A DNA stretch of 64,000 nt, taken from assembly GCA_019918135.1 (NCBI GenBank), contig WBZZ01001042.1:1-64000 (forward strand), in the 5' to 3' direction. Positions 1 through 10,003 of this stretch are shown here, piece by piece. The stretch is from Paulinella micropora. Its lineage: Eukaryota > Cercozoa > Imbricatea > Euglyphida > Paulinellidae. The notes below the pieces were generated by a model that saw nothing but the letters and a program-made list of their open reading frames with translations, did no database searches and was not told the origin of the DNA. Made by a program: the position numbers and the translations under genes. Position 1 is the first letter of the stretch; each line of letters opens with the position of its first letter.

Positions 1-222
1 GAGGGTTGCCAAAACGTGCACGCAGAATACCTCGAAGACTTTTGCAGGGCGCGCCAACGTTGCACAGTCTTTGATAAAACAGGAGGCAAGACTTGGGCCT
101 TGTTGCAAGCTGAGCGAGAGGCATCTAGACAGTATTATGCAAATGCGGTTTGCCAAGGTGGGGCCGTTGAATCTTTTTGTGGGCGTGCGTCCCGCCCTCG
201 CGGCCCTTGTTACCAATCGTAG
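1..222 (+). CDS. C-terminal fragment of an unrecognised protein
   Basis: The frame is open from the first base and ends with TAG at 220-222, giving about 73 residues rich in Cys and Arg. No start lies in the window, so this is the tail of a gene beginning upstream. A poly(A) signal follows directly, which supports a real 3' end. I do not recognise the family. Confidence 0.45.
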   Translation, partial: EGCQNVHAEYLEDFCRARQRCTVFDKTGGKTWALLQAEREASRQYYANAVCQGGAVESFCGRASRPRGPCYQS

Positions 223-225
223 TTT

Positions 226-235
226 AATAAATAAA
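226..235 (+). terminator. Overlapping AATAAA poly(A) signals
   Basis: Two overlapping AATAAA hexamers (226-231 and 230-235) lie 4 bases after the stop codon of the preceding reading frame. T-rich DNA follows. Confidence 0.55.
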
Positions 236-739
236 CGAAATATTTTTGCTCGGAGGTTTTTTTGTGTGGCCAGAGCTGCAGCAAGCTCTTTTTTTGCTCG
301 CACTTTCTTTTCTTTACAGGATCTGGCGCTCATGATTAGTCACCTTCGCGTTCGCAGTGTACGAGGCCCTGCCTTTCACGGCTAGGCCTTTGGCGGCTGA
401 CAGGCGTGCCGGTCCCGCTCGAGTTGCCGTCCATCCCGCGGTGGCGGAGGCTGGGTCACCGACGACTGCGTCGCCGCGGCGGGCGGGCTAAGAAGAGGGA
501 CGGTGGCGGCGCTGCACTTCCCTGCTCGTCGCGGGGAGTCGCCACGCCGAGGGCGGCTGGCCGGTCCAGACATGCAAAGACCAAGTGAAGAGCTTCTCGT
601 TGGAGGTAGCGCTCGGGGGCAAGGGCAAAGACTGGGCAGCATGGCCCGAGCCATCTACCCCATGGCGAATCGACTTTTGGCACTGCGCTGAGGGAGGCGT
701 CGGCCGCCAGCCCCTCCCCGGGCACACGAGCTGCCCCCC

Positions 740-905
740 CCCCCCCCGCCGGCCACGCCCTGGTGCCGCACCCCGCCGGCCACGCCTCCCGCGGGGCACG
801 CCTCCCGCCCCCCGCGGGGCACGCCCTGGCGCCGCACCCCGCCACGCCATGCCGCCCCCCGCGGGGCACGCCCTGGCGCCGCACCCCGCCACGCCATGCC
901 GCCCT
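740..905. repeat. GC-rich minisatellite upstream of the F-box gene
   Basis: A unit of about 47 bases built from GCGGGGCACGCCCTGGCGCC-like sequence is present twice in near-perfect tandem (about 812-905), with more diverged partial copies from 740. It follows a run of C. The whole 385-985 interval is GC-rich and I see no convincing gene in it; it is probably 5' flanking DNA of the next gene. Confidence 0.7.
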
Positions 906-985
906 CCCTCCACGCGCGGGGGGGGAGAGGGGGGCGACGGGGGTTCGTGTCCCTACCGGGCGCTGCCACCCGGCCGACGGCCACA

Positions 986-2476
986 ATGGCCGGGCGCGTC
1001 AAGCGACGGAGGTGTGACGACGCGGTGGGCCGGGAGCGGCCGGCGCCCGGGTGGGGCGAGCTCCCGGCCGAGCTCGGGTGTGTGGTGTTCGGGTACTTGG
1101 AGCATAAGGCTTGGTTCGCGCTGCGGCGCGTGAGCCGTGGCGGCCTGTTCGGGCACGCCCAGCAGGGCGAATGGCCCCGGGAACTGGAACTGCCCTGCCT
1201 GCCCGGCCAGGCCACCCGTCGCTGGCTGTGCCAGCAGCGTTGCCGGCTCAGCCCGGCCACAGTGGACTATAGCTACGCCGGCAGCGGCGATGTGGCGGCG
1301 TGCCGGCAGTCGTTCCCCGACACCACGCACCTGCGCGTGGTGTCGCTGGCCGATCGCTGGGCCTACAACACGCCGCTGGAGCTCGCGGGCCTCCGCGCGC
1401 TGCGCACCCTGGAATTCACGTACTGCAGCGGCCTGCGGTTCCTGGCGCCGCTGGGACAACTCCAGTCGCTGCGGGTGCTGCGCTTCCGGTACTGCGGTCA
1501 CGTCGGGCGGCTCCTCTTCTTGGACGAGCTGCCCGAACTGCACACGCTCGACCTCACTGGCAGCTACAGCCATACCCTAGAGCACACTCTGGCCCTGCCG
1601 GGGGTGCAGCGCCGGCTGCGGCACCTGTACCTGCCTGCCGTGCACCGGTCGCTGCTGCCGAGCGCCGGGGGCGGCCTGCCCACCGACTCACCCTACGCGG
1701 CCCTGGACGGGCCGCTGGCTGCGCTGAGCGGGTTGCTCACGCTGCACCACGACCGCTGGGGAGGGGTGCCCCCCTCCGCGCTGCTGTACCTGCGGCGCCT
1801 GCCGGCGCTGCAGGACCTGCGCCTGTCGTACCGCGCCAAGACGGGCGCCGACGTCCAGCGCCTGCTGTGGTACCTCAACCAGGACGCGCCGCACCTGCGG
1901 CGGCTGGAGCTGGCGGACGTGAACGGCGCGCTGGACGTGTGGACCGCCCGGGCCCTGGGAGCGGCGGCCTTCCGGCTGCACAGCGCGGGCCTGCAAGAAT
2001 TGGTGCTCACCAACTGTAACCTGCGGGAGCTCGGCTTGTTGGCCGGGCTGGCCGGGCTGCGGCGCCTGTCGTTGCGCGGGGCGCACTATGTGCAGAGCCT
2101 GGCGCTGCTACCAGCAGGGCTGGCCGAGCTGTTCCTGTCCGACTGCCTGTGCTTGGCTGCAGGAGAGGCAGAGGCGCTGGCCCGGCGTCCGGCCCTGCGC
2201 CGCCTCGCCTTGGTGCGGTGCCAGGCCGGCCTGGACTGGCCGGTGCCGCACGGCGGCGGCGCGGGGCTGCAAGTACTAGCGCTGCGCGAACACCAGGGGC
2301 TCGTGCACAACCTCGCCAGGCTGGCCAGGGCGCTGCCCTGCCTGCAAACCCTGGACCTGCGGGGCTCCGCCGCAGCGGTGGACGGGGGCGACGTGCAGCA
2401 GCTGCGGCAGCTCCGCCCCTACCTCCGGGTCCGGCTAGAGCAGACGAGCGACCCCGGCCCCGCGGGCCGGAGATGA
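986..2476 (+). CDS. F-box / leucine-rich repeat protein
   Basis: This 496-residue protein probably selects substrates for an SCF ubiquitin ligase. An F-box-like helix region (LPAELGCVVFGYL...ALRRVSR) lies at about residues 18-46. The rest is leucine-rich repeats with recurrent LxxLxLxxC/N steps, for example around HTLDLTGS, LRRLELADVN and LQELVLTNCNL. I chose ATG 986 because the F-box follows within 20 residues; an in-frame ATG at 896 would add a Gly/Arg-rich stretch encoded by the minisatellite. No intron is needed. A SKP1-like gene lies 2 kb downstream, which fits an SCF role by inference. GC3 is very high, like its neighbours. Confidence 0.8.
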   Translation: MAGRVKRRRCDDAVGRERPAPGWGELPAELGCVVFGYLEHKAWFALRRVSRGGLFGHAQQGEWPRELELPCLPGQATRRWLCQQRCRLSPATVDYSYAGSGDVAACRQSFPDTTHLRVVSLADRWAYNTPLELAGLRALRTLEFTYCSGLRFLAPLGQLQSLRVLRFRYCGHVGRLLFLDELPELHTLDLTGSYSHTLEHTLALPGVQRRLRHLYLPAVHRSLLPSAGGGLPTDSPYAALDGPLAALSGLLTLHHDRWGGVPPSALLYLRRLPALQDLRLSYRAKTGADVQRLLWYLNQDAPHLRRLELADVNGALDVWTARALGAAAFRLHSAGLQELVLTNCNLRELGLLAGLAGLRRLSLRGAHYVQSLALLPAGLAELFLSDCLCLAAGEAEALARRPALRRLALVRCQAGLDWPVPHGGGAGLQVLALREHQGLVHNLARLARALPCLQTLDLRGSAAAVDGGDVQQLRQLRPYLRVRLEQTSDPGPAGRR

Positions 2477-2536
2477 GGCCGGGGGCGACGACCGCGCGGG
2501 AGGCCGGGGGTTTTCACGTGGCTGTACCTAGATCTA

Positions 2537-2545
2537 TTTATTAAA
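2537..2545. terminator. Overlapping bidirectional poly(A) signals
   Basis: TTTATTAAA reads AATAAA on the minus strand (2537-2542) and ATTAAA on the plus strand (2540-2545). It lies between the convergent F-box/LRR and membrane-protein genes and could end both transcripts. Confidence 0.5.
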
Positions 2546-2683
2546 CTGACAAACTACGGGCGCCAGGGCACGGGACCCCGCCAGGTACGGGCCACGCACG
2601 CAGACCGGGCGAACGGGCGCCGCGGCGGCGCAGGAGGCCAAAGCTCGGGCAGGACATGGCGGCGGCGCCTCGGCCGCCGCGGG

Positions 2684-3719
2684 CTACGACCGGGCCCCGC
2701 CCAGGGCGCCGGGGGGCGCCTCGGCCGCCGCGGGCACTACTGCCCGCGGCCCGTGGTTGTCGTCGTCGTCGGGCTGTCCGTCCGGCCGGGGCGCCTCGGC
2801 GGGGCCGCCCCCGGCCTTGCCCGGCGGGGCGTCGTCGTCCCCCCCCGCCTCTTCTTCTTCTTCTCGGATGTAGTACACGTGTGCCCCCGGTACGCGACCG
2901 CCACCCGCCCGCACCCACAGGTCGGGCTGCGACCAGACCTGCTGCAACAGGCCGGCCGCCCCCAGCGCCGCTGCGACGGAGACGGTCAGGTCGTAGTCCG
3001 CGGGCAGCAGTGCAGCACAGGCGTACATCAGAGCCAGGCCCGCCACGGCCAGCACACAGCGGCCGAAGCGGACCTGGCCGGCGCGCCGCAGGTCTTCCTG
3101 GCCCGGGGTCCCCCCCTCGTCCGCACACTCCGGCACGCGCCGCAGCCAGTCCCGTGCCTGCCCGCCGGCCCGGAGCAGGCCCAGCGCGGCCGGCGTCAGG
3201 AGCCAACCCAGCCGGGCCCCTGACAGGGCGCTGCCCAAGACCCCTAGCCAACAGGCCGCCAGCGTCACGTGCAGGCCGCGCGTGTCGGCCAAGACGGCCG
3301 AACCCAGCGTACTCAGGGCACACCACAGATAGACGTTCTCGGCTACCAGGAACCACCCGCGGGCGCTCTGTTCGCCCCCACGCCCGTGAGGGCTCACCAA
3401 CAAGAAGAAGAAGGAGAGGAGGCGGCTCAGCGCTAGTAGCAGCACGGCGCCGGGGCGATCGGTGCGTGGCGACAGGCCACGCACCTGCAAGCTCCGGCTG
3501 TACGCAGCACCGCTGGGCACGGCTCGGTTCGTGTGCAACCACAGGACGGCCGCCCGGCCCAGGAACCAAGAGCCCCAGGCCACTTGCAGGATCGACGCCG
3601 TCAGTAGCCCCGGCCCCACGGCGCTCCAGCAAACTGGCCACGTTGCCGGCTCCGGCCCAGGGCGTGCATTCGGCTGTCCCCTGGGGCAGGCCCCCGCCCA
3701 GCAACTTCTCGCCGGACAT
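2684..3719 (-). CDS. Polytopic membrane protein with acidic tail (apparent frameshift)
   Basis: The main frame (2684-3619) encodes about 311 residues with several hydrophobic spans (near LLLALSRLLSFFFLLV, LHVTLAACWLGVLGSAL and CVLAVAGLALMYACAALL), then a cytosol-like tail with EEEEE and DDDD runs. This frame has no ATG. An ATG at 3719 opens another frame (MSGEKLLGGG...) that joins the membrane frame if one base is shifted within about 3600-3640, in a G/C-rich run. I read it as one gene with a one-base indel, either a sequencing error or a recent mutation. The family is not recognised. It is convergent with the F-box gene and divergent from the SKP1-like gene. Confidence 0.5.
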
Positions 3720-3786
3720 AAGGAAGGCGGTTTAGGTGGGTGCTGGCTTGTGCGGCTCGCCAGCGGTCCGAGTCTGGCGGAGAAGC

Positions 3787-3990
3787 AAACGCCCCCCCCC
3801 CCCTTTACCCACGGCCCGACGACCCCCCCCCCCCCCCCCGCGCCCGCACCCCGGGAGGGGGGAGGGAGTCGCGGGGGGGGGCGGGAGGAAGGGGGGGGGG
3901 GGGCGCTTTTTTTCCTCTCCCCCCCGCCCGGACGCCGCCGCCACTCTCCGCCCCCCCCCCCCCCCTCTCCCCCCCTCCTCCCCCGCCACA
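3787..3990. promoter_or_regulatory. Poly(C)/poly(G) tracts between divergent genes
   Basis: At least six runs of 8 or more C or G occur in 200 bases, between the start of the minus-strand membrane protein and the plus-strand SKP1-like gene. Such DNA can form G-quadruplexes. Similar tracts occupy the other two divergent intergenic regions here. A promoter role is inference. In 3991-4406 I see no convincing gene, only a short ATG reading frame at 4315-4365. Confidence 0.4.
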
Positions 3991-4406
3991 GCGCACGGCT
4001 GCCGCGGCGTCGGGCCCTAGTACAAGTACCAAAGACGACGCTGTGACAGGTACAGGCCAGGGCCGCGCTCGCGGGCTGGGTGCTGGGTGCGCAGGGGAAG
4101 TAGCTCGTCGTCCCTACTCGGGGAAGCGACGGGGGAGAGAGGGGGAGCGCACAGCGTCGTAGCGGATGAGAGGCAGGCCTGTGGCCGCGCGGGCCGTGCG
4201 TAGTGAGGGAGGGGGGCAGCAGGCGTATTTTTGCCTCTGCTTGGCACGGCTCTGGGTGCTGTTGTGACAGGGGGAGGTGGCGGATCCAGGTGCTAGCGCT
4301 ACTCTACACCCGCCATGAGCAGACGGAGACCAGCGGCAGATGACGCAGATGGCAAGGACAATACTTAAAGAAGCAGAGGAGGGTTGGCGGGGAGCCCCTG
4401 CTAGAT

Positions 4407-6768
4407 GTGCCGGGGTCCCCCGTGGGAGGCCTCGATGAGGTCAATGATGATGACGGCAAGAAGCCAGTGGAAACATACGATTACGGCCTAATCGTAAAGC
4501 TTCAATATGGCGGAAAAAAAGAAAAGGTGACTGTTCCATTCCGGTTCCTGCTGTATTGCAAGGTTCTGTACGAAGTCGTCGGTCTCCAGATGGGAGCCAT
4601 GGCGGCCGCTGCGGAAAGAATCATTGCCGACAGGAGCATCTACTGTCAGGAGTGTATAACAAAACGGGCAAAATTCAGTGTGGCGATTGAGGAGGACCTG
4701 GCGGAAGAAGGGAAGCCCGTATGCGAAGCACACGCTGGAACCCCAGGACCTCAGGGCGACGAGTGCCGAAAGTGCAACGGCTTATGGGACAAAGTGCGAC
4801 ACGAGGCTACGCCAAAGATCGCGTTAGCGACAGCGGTCACGTGCCGTGCGTGCCAACAGGGAGAGAAGAACGACAAGTGCGAAACGTGCAAGATTTTAAA
4901 GACTGAGTGGCCGCCGGTCTTTACGGGACCCAGTGCGCAGTTTCAAGCGACCACGTGCCGTCAGTGCCAAGGGGGGAGGGAAGTCGGCTGCCTTCGTTGC
5001 CAGTGTCTACAGCAGGAATGGCCGTACAACACTAGGGGTGCCACCGCAGAAACGAGAGCGACCACGTGCGATGGATGCCTGGCAGCACAGGTTGCGCGCA
5101 GAGAAAGAATTGCGGGGGGAGTGTCTCGCCAGCGAGTGATTATGGAAGAGGCGTATGGGGGGGCTGGAGAGGCGCGGCTCCGGCTAGCGCTTAGGAGCTT
5201 TTTCGAAGACGTAGCCGGGCCGTGGTGGCAAGCCTGGGAGGCGAAGGGGGACCCCCCGGGCGCAGCCGACGACGACGAGGACGCGGCCTCGTCCTCCTCG
5301 TCGTCGTCGTCGTCGGCCGCCGCCCGTTCCTCGTCGTCGTCGTCCTCGTCGTCGTCGGCCGCCGCCCGTTCCTCGTCGTCCTCGTCCTCGTCGCCGTCGT
5401 CGTCGGCCGCCGCCTCGTCGCCGTCGTCGGCCGCTGCCTCGTCCTCGTCTCCGATTTACGGCGCTACCATATGGAAGACGCTCCCTGATTATGGAAGAGA
5501 AGCGCCCTTAGCAGGCGAGAAGAAGTTTAAAGAAGTCGTCGCGAGGATAGGCCAAACAGCCTCCTCGTTCCCTGTCATCCTACAAATGACCTGTAAGGCA
5601 AGGGACTCGACAGGAAGTGAGACGACGGTAGACGACACGGTGGTCCTGGCTGTAGAGCCAGCGTACTTCAAAATGGCCGTGGACTATGCTGACCACCGCG
5701 ATGCCCAGGGCGCTGCGCACCGGCCGATTCCGCAGCCGTTGGAAGGTAACGATTTGAGGGGCAGCTGGGTACCGACTACGACTTCCTGGAGCGTTGGGGC
5801 TTTGTATCCGAAGAGCCGGGCGAGCTAGCACTCGAGAACGTGTACTGGCTGTACGACGCAATGAAGGTACAGCCTCCAAGAGAGAGAGAGAGAGAGAGAA
5901 AGAGAGAGGGATAGACATAGCAAGCGGTGGCGCTGCCCAGAACCCCGCGCCGCGCACACAAGCCCATGGAGAGCCAGCCCCTGTAAGACCACGCGCTGTT
6001 TCTCTCATTGTCCCCTGTTGGTGGTTCTGTCTGGCAGACCGTTAACTACCTGGGCCTAGACGTGTTACAAGATCTACTCTCCGCCGCCCTGGCGAGCTTG
6101 CTCGTGGGTCTCCCCTCTCTCCCCCTGTTCTTCTCACCCTTGTAGCCGCCGCGCAACCCCCCCCCCTCCCGCGGCCTAGGCCTGTGTGGAGGGACGCTGC
6201 CCACTCTCTTCTACTCGGGACCCCCTTGGGACCCCCCTCGGGACCCCCTTGGGACCTGGTGGTTGTCTCGTGCAGTGACCGATGTTTTTCGCCGTACGTG
6301 TGCCGGTGTGCAGGGAAGACCGTGCTGCAGATGAGGGAAGCTCTGGGTATTGCAGAGGTCGACCCCCTGTTCGATTGGGACATGCATGAGCGGGTCTTTG
6401 GCGACCTCGCGGAGCACGGGTACGAGGAAGGTAAAGCCCCCTGGGTGCATCCGCGCGAAGAAGTCGCTGCCCGGCCGTATCCTGCCAGGGCGTCGTCTTC
6501 GTCTTCCTCTAGTGCCAGGGGCGGGGCAGCTTCTTCTTCGTCCAGTGCTTCCTCTTCATCCTGCGCGCCCGTCAGGTTCTACAGTGCTTCTTCCTCGAGC
6601 GCTCCCAGCGGGCTACAACAGGGTGCTGCACGCGGCAGTTCCTCCTCCAGCGCCTCTTCTTCCTCGAACGTTCGTCCTCCTGGCAAGCAACACAAACAAA
6701 GAAACAAGAGGGAGAGGAAGAACCAAGAGGAGCCTATGAGCGATACTGACGACGACGACGACGTATAA
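4407..6768 (+). CDS. SKP1-like protein with CxxC-rich N-terminal extension and serine tracts
   Basis: Three exons can be joined: about 4407-5866, 6038-6107 and 6314-6768. The 3' part matches SKP1 in order: a BTB-like region (about 5560-5720), the segment ERWGFVSEE...VYWLYDAMK, then VNYLGLDVLQDLL (compare the SKP1 helix after the BTB fold), then GKTVLQMREALGI (compare the SKP1 GKTPEEIR segment). Upstream are repeated CxxC pairs (CQEC, CRKC, CRAC, CETC, CRQC, CLRC, CDGC) suggesting zinc ribbons, then long Ser/Ala tracts. A Ser-rich tail ends in DTDDDDDV. Introns 5867-6037 and 6108-6313 have GT-AG ends and consistent phase. The frame changes between about 5748 and 5770, needing an indel or an implausibly short 19-base intron. 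No ATG starts the first exon: 4407 is GTG and the true start may be in an unseen upstream exon. Confidence 0.7.
5290..5455 (+). repeat. Serine-codon (TCG/TCC) repeat block within the SKP1-like gene
   Basis: Runs of TCG and TCC broken by GCCGCCGCC(CGT) encode Ser tracts separated by Ala-Ala-Ala(-Arg) at least three times. This is a coding microsatellite, likely to be length-variable and disordered in the protein. Confidence 0.85.
5867..6037 (+). other. Spliceosomal intron 1 of the SKP1-like gene
   Basis: It begins GTACAG, contains a (GA)n run at about 5880-5905, and ends CTGGCAG. It is phase 0 and joins ...AMK to TVNYLG.... Intron 2 (6108-6313) begins GTCTCC, ends GTGCAG, is phase 1 and restores GKTVLQ. 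Confidence 0.75.
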
Positions 6769-7285
6769 TACTATGGACACGCTGGTCTGGGCTTTCGGCC
6801 CAGCCGCCAAGCCCGGGAGTCGCCGGGTAGGGAGGCCAGAGGTCACTGGCCCTCCCCCCGTTCCACGCGCCTGTCTGGTGCGCAGCCAAGAGTTAGATTT
6901 CATTAATTAAAAACCGCGCCGGCCAACCAGCTACCTAGAAAATGTTTCTGGCTTACACCGGTTGCGCGCCGGGAGGGCCCGGACAGCGCACGGAACAACA
7001 GCGTGCCTCGTCGTCACACGGCCAGTGCCAGAGCGCGCAAGGGGAGACGCTGGCTTCTAGCCAGGCCCCGAGATTGGGAGCCCCCGCCGGCGGACCCCCA
7101 CCGGGGACCCCGCCGGGGACCCCGCCGGGACAGAGGGCAGCCCCCCTCTCTCCTGCCCCCGGAGTTACCGCTACTCTTGCCCCCGGCACCCCGCACGCTC
7201 ACCCGGCCGGCTCCCGGCCGGCTCCCGACCCGGGGCATCCGGGCACGCTCATCCCCCTCTCTTTGGCCATCGGCCTGTGTTGCTT

Positions 7286-7294
7286 TTTAATAAA
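7286..7294. terminator. Overlapping bidirectional poly(A) signals
   Basis: TTTAATAAA gives AATAAA on the plus strand (7289-7294), for the SKP1-like gene, and ATTAAA on the minus strand (7286-7291), for the converging gene. The interval 6769-7356 otherwise looks like 3' flanking DNA with a small CCGGGGACCCCG tandem repeat at about 7087-7130. Confidence 0.5.
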
Positions 7295-7356
7295 GGCCAA
7301 CCTCTGCTCCACGGCCTTCCTATCCACCGCTCTCCCTCCCTGTGCCCGGCCGAGAG

Positions 7357-9014
7357 CTAGCCGCACTCGCGCGCCAGCTGCTCCTCGGCCTCGAGCTCAT
7401 CTGGCGAAAGTTCAACGACCGAGGGTCCGCTGGAGCTGGCGCTGGACAGCAGCAGCGGGTACGCGGGCCGCGGCCCCTCCCAGACACCCACGTCTACCCG
7501 CCCCTTCTTGTATCCCGGCACACCCGTGCTAGCGGGCAGCAGCAAGCCACCCCGGCGGTTCTTCATGGAAGTGTCGAACACGAAGACCTCCTCGGGCTGC
7601 ATGCGCGTATTGAACATACCGCTGGCCTCCTTGTGGAACGTGAAGCGGACGTAGGCCTTGAGGGAGGCGACCGTCCCGGGCGCGACGATGGCGCGCGCCA
7701 CCTGCTCGTCGACGGGCAACTGGTTGTCGTCGCGCATATTCCTGACCGCGATCCTGGTGTAGCCCGAGTTCTTGAACCACAGGTTGATGGCGAACTTGGT
7801 TTGCGAGCGGAGCGTCAGGCGCGGCTTGCCGTTGGGCCCCAGCGCGACGGGGTCGGGCAGGTAGTAGGTGCCGCCGCTGTTGCTGTACTTGTGGAAGCTG
7901 CCCTGCAGCTGCGCCTCGTCCGTCTCGTTGGCCTCCAGGTCCTTCATCCGCACCAGGTCCTCCCGCAGCAGGTCGTACGTCTCGGGCTGGAACGTCCCGT
8001 CCGCCCGGAGGTTCTTGCCCCCCCGCGTCCGGTTGAGCTCCGTGAGGCGGCGGAACAGGTACGGCATGGCTTGGCGCGCCAGGGGAGCGTACTTGGGCTC
8101 TTGTAGCAGTCGCACCGGCAGCGCCATGCGCAGGAACTCGAGGTACAGCGTGAACAAGACCTGCAGCGGGTTGACCTGGTAGCTCTCGCCCAGGGGAGTG
8201 CACGACACCACCAGGGGGACGTCGTCCTCCGCGCCGTCTCCCCGCACGATGACGGGCGTCGCCTCCGAGCTGAGCCCGATCACGCGCATGATGCAGTCCC
8301 GCTTGCGGCAGTGCTCTTCTGGGTTGGTGGCGTACCGGTGGAAGAAGTGCTTGTCCATGCCGTACGTGCCCTGCGCGTCTTCGCCCAGCTGTCGGAGCTC
8401 GCCGGCGTCCTTGACGGCCGTGGACTCCCACACGCAGACCTCGCTGAGCACGCCCGGCGGCGTCAGGAAGCCGCGGCGCCCAAAGGCCCCGCGCCGGCCG
8501 TGGTAAGTCATCTGCACCGTATCCACTTCCTTGCCGAGCTTGCGGTCCAGCTGCTTCTTCGTCGAGAGGTTGGTCACGCCCCGTGGCTCCAGAAAGCGCT
8601 CGAACACCACTTGCTTCCGCGCCGGGGGTCCGGGCACCTCTACGACGCGGCACAGCCAGTCGCGCAGGTAGTCGCTATCCAAAGATTCGTACGCGGGGTT
8701 GTTGGCATAGAAGAAGAAGCCGTCGGGGTCGCCAAACTGCGCCTGCAGCTCGCGGGGCAGGTCGGCCACGGACACTAGGTCGGGGTCCACCACGGGATTG
8801 AAGCTGCGACGGAAGACTTCGTGGCGGGTATAGTAGTTGAACTCCAACAGCGCGCGCTGGCCGTCCCGCGCTTGCTGTTGCTGCGCCACGCCGGCCGACA
8901 ACGAGTCTAGGTCAGGCAGGGCCGCGTCCTCGGCGGTCTTGGCCTTCTTCGCGGGCGGCTAGTCGTGGCTGCCTCGGTAACGGCTCGACTGCTGCTTTTG
9001 CTGCTCTTGGGCAT
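7357..9014 (-). CDS. Unrecognised nuclear-type protein, one-base frameshift near N-terminus
   Basis: The main frame runs 7357-8958, about 530 residues, mixed alpha/beta with no membrane span and no motif I recognise. It has no ATG near its start. An ATG at 9014 (MPKSSKSSSR...) opens another frame that joins it at about 8950-8960; one extra base there would give ...TTSRPAKKAKTAEDAALPDL, a plausible nuclear localisation signal. I infer a single gene with an indel in a GC run. It converges with the SKP1-like gene and diverges from the small gene at 9534. Codon use is strongly GC3, like its neighbours, so it is probably expressed host coding DNA. Confidence 0.6.
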
Positions 9015-9089
9015 ACTCTCGGCCGCAGTCACGTCTCGTCCCGAGGGTGAATTGTGAGAGCTACGCCCGCGGCCGGCCTGCGCCCGACG

Positions 9090-9300
9090 ACCGCGGGGGG
9101 GGGGGCGCCCGCGCACCGGGCGCACCGCAGGGGCGGGCCGGCCGCGGGGCCGCGTGCGCCCGGGGGGGGGCGCGACGCACGCGGGGGGGGGGGGGGAGAG
9201 AGCGCCGCCCCCCCGCTCCCCGCGCCGCCCCCCTCCCTCCCGCCTCCTGCCCGGCCTCGCCCGCCGGACCGCCCCCCCTACCCCCCCCGCTCCCGCGCCG
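9090..9300. promoter_or_regulatory. Poly(G)/poly(C) tracts between divergent genes
   Basis: Runs of 8-13 G or C recur between the divergent genes starting at 9014 (minus) and 9534 (plus). A GGGAGGGAGGNGGGCGCG motif recurs at about 9395-9460. There is no convincing coding sequence in 9015-9533. A promoter function is inferred from position only. Confidence 0.4.
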
Positions 9301-9533
9301 CATTTCTGCGCCCCGGCGGTCGTCGCAGATCGCCCGGCCGTCGCGCGGGTAGCAGTAGGGAGCCGTCCGGCGGGCGAGGCCGGGCGCGGACGCGTAGGGA
9401 GGGAGGTGGGCGCGTGGAGAGGGGGGGGGCGTAGGGAGGGAGGCGGGCGCGTGGAGGGGGGCGGCTGGGCGGGCGAGGGCCACGAAAGCGCCGTGAACGT
9501 GCTCTGGCTTGCAGGGGTACAGCTAGCGGTGCT

Positions 9534-9983
9534 ATGGCTGAAAGTGAGGCGACCAAGTGCAGCGGAGCGCCGGCTACGGCCGCGCCCAAGAGAAAGCGTG
9601 ACGAACGGCTTCCTATGTTCGCCCTGGTGCGGCGTGGAGACGTGCAGGTCTCGAACCCGGCGTGGTGCGCACAGCGCCATGCGTGCATTAGCTACTTCAA
9701 CGAGTGCGCGCTGACCAAAGAGGCACTGGCCGGACTACTAGAAGCTATGAACAGCGCCGAGACGCTGGCGGAGCTCCGGCCCGCCAGCCTGCAACTAGCC
9801 AAGGTCCTGGTCGGGGCCCGCGCCTTAGCTCTGCCCGCGTTGCAAAGGCTGCAAGAAACCAGAAAGTCGGGCTGCCAGACGTGCGCCTGGCAGAAGTGCG
9901 CTGGCCCGCTGTGCCAAGAGCTCCTGCCGGCGGACGGTGGTTGTGCCTGTGGCTTCTCCCTCCGCAAGGAACACCAAGCCTGA
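9534..9983 (+). CDS. Small cysteine-rich basic protein, unrecognised
   Basis: This 149-residue protein starts at ATG 9534. It has a putative nuclear localisation signal, PKRKRDE (about residues 19-25), a Leu/Ala-rich helical middle (about 60-105) and a Cys-rich C-terminus (CQTCAWQKC...LCQEL...CACGF) that could bind zinc. No intron is needed. A poly(A) signal lies 15 bases after the TGA stop. I do not recognise the family. Confidence 0.65.
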   Translation: MAESEATKCSGAPATAAPKRKRDERLPMFALVRRGDVQVSNPAWCAQRHACISYFNECALTKEALAGLLEAMNSAETLAELRPASLQLAKVLVGARALALPALQRLQETRKSGCQTCAWQKCAGPLCQELLPADGGCACGFSLRKEHQA

Positions 9984-9997
9984 GGTGCGGTGCCACT

Positions 9998-10003
9998 AAT
10001 AAA
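9998..10003 (+). terminator. AATAAA poly(A) signal
   Basis: AATAAA lies just after the stop of the 149-residue gene. The next 390 bases hold no gene I can support. Confidence 0.5.

Noticed and set aside
2541..3719. 392-residue Gly/Arg-rich reading frame opposite the F-box gene
   Set aside because: Past the first 35 residues it is a low-complexity shadow of the membrane-protein frame. Only its start was kept, as the probable N-terminus.
6942..7532. Pro-rich open frame between the SKP1-like gene and the next gene
   Set aside because: It runs through a poly(A) signal and into the antisense of a real gene; composition is repeat-driven.
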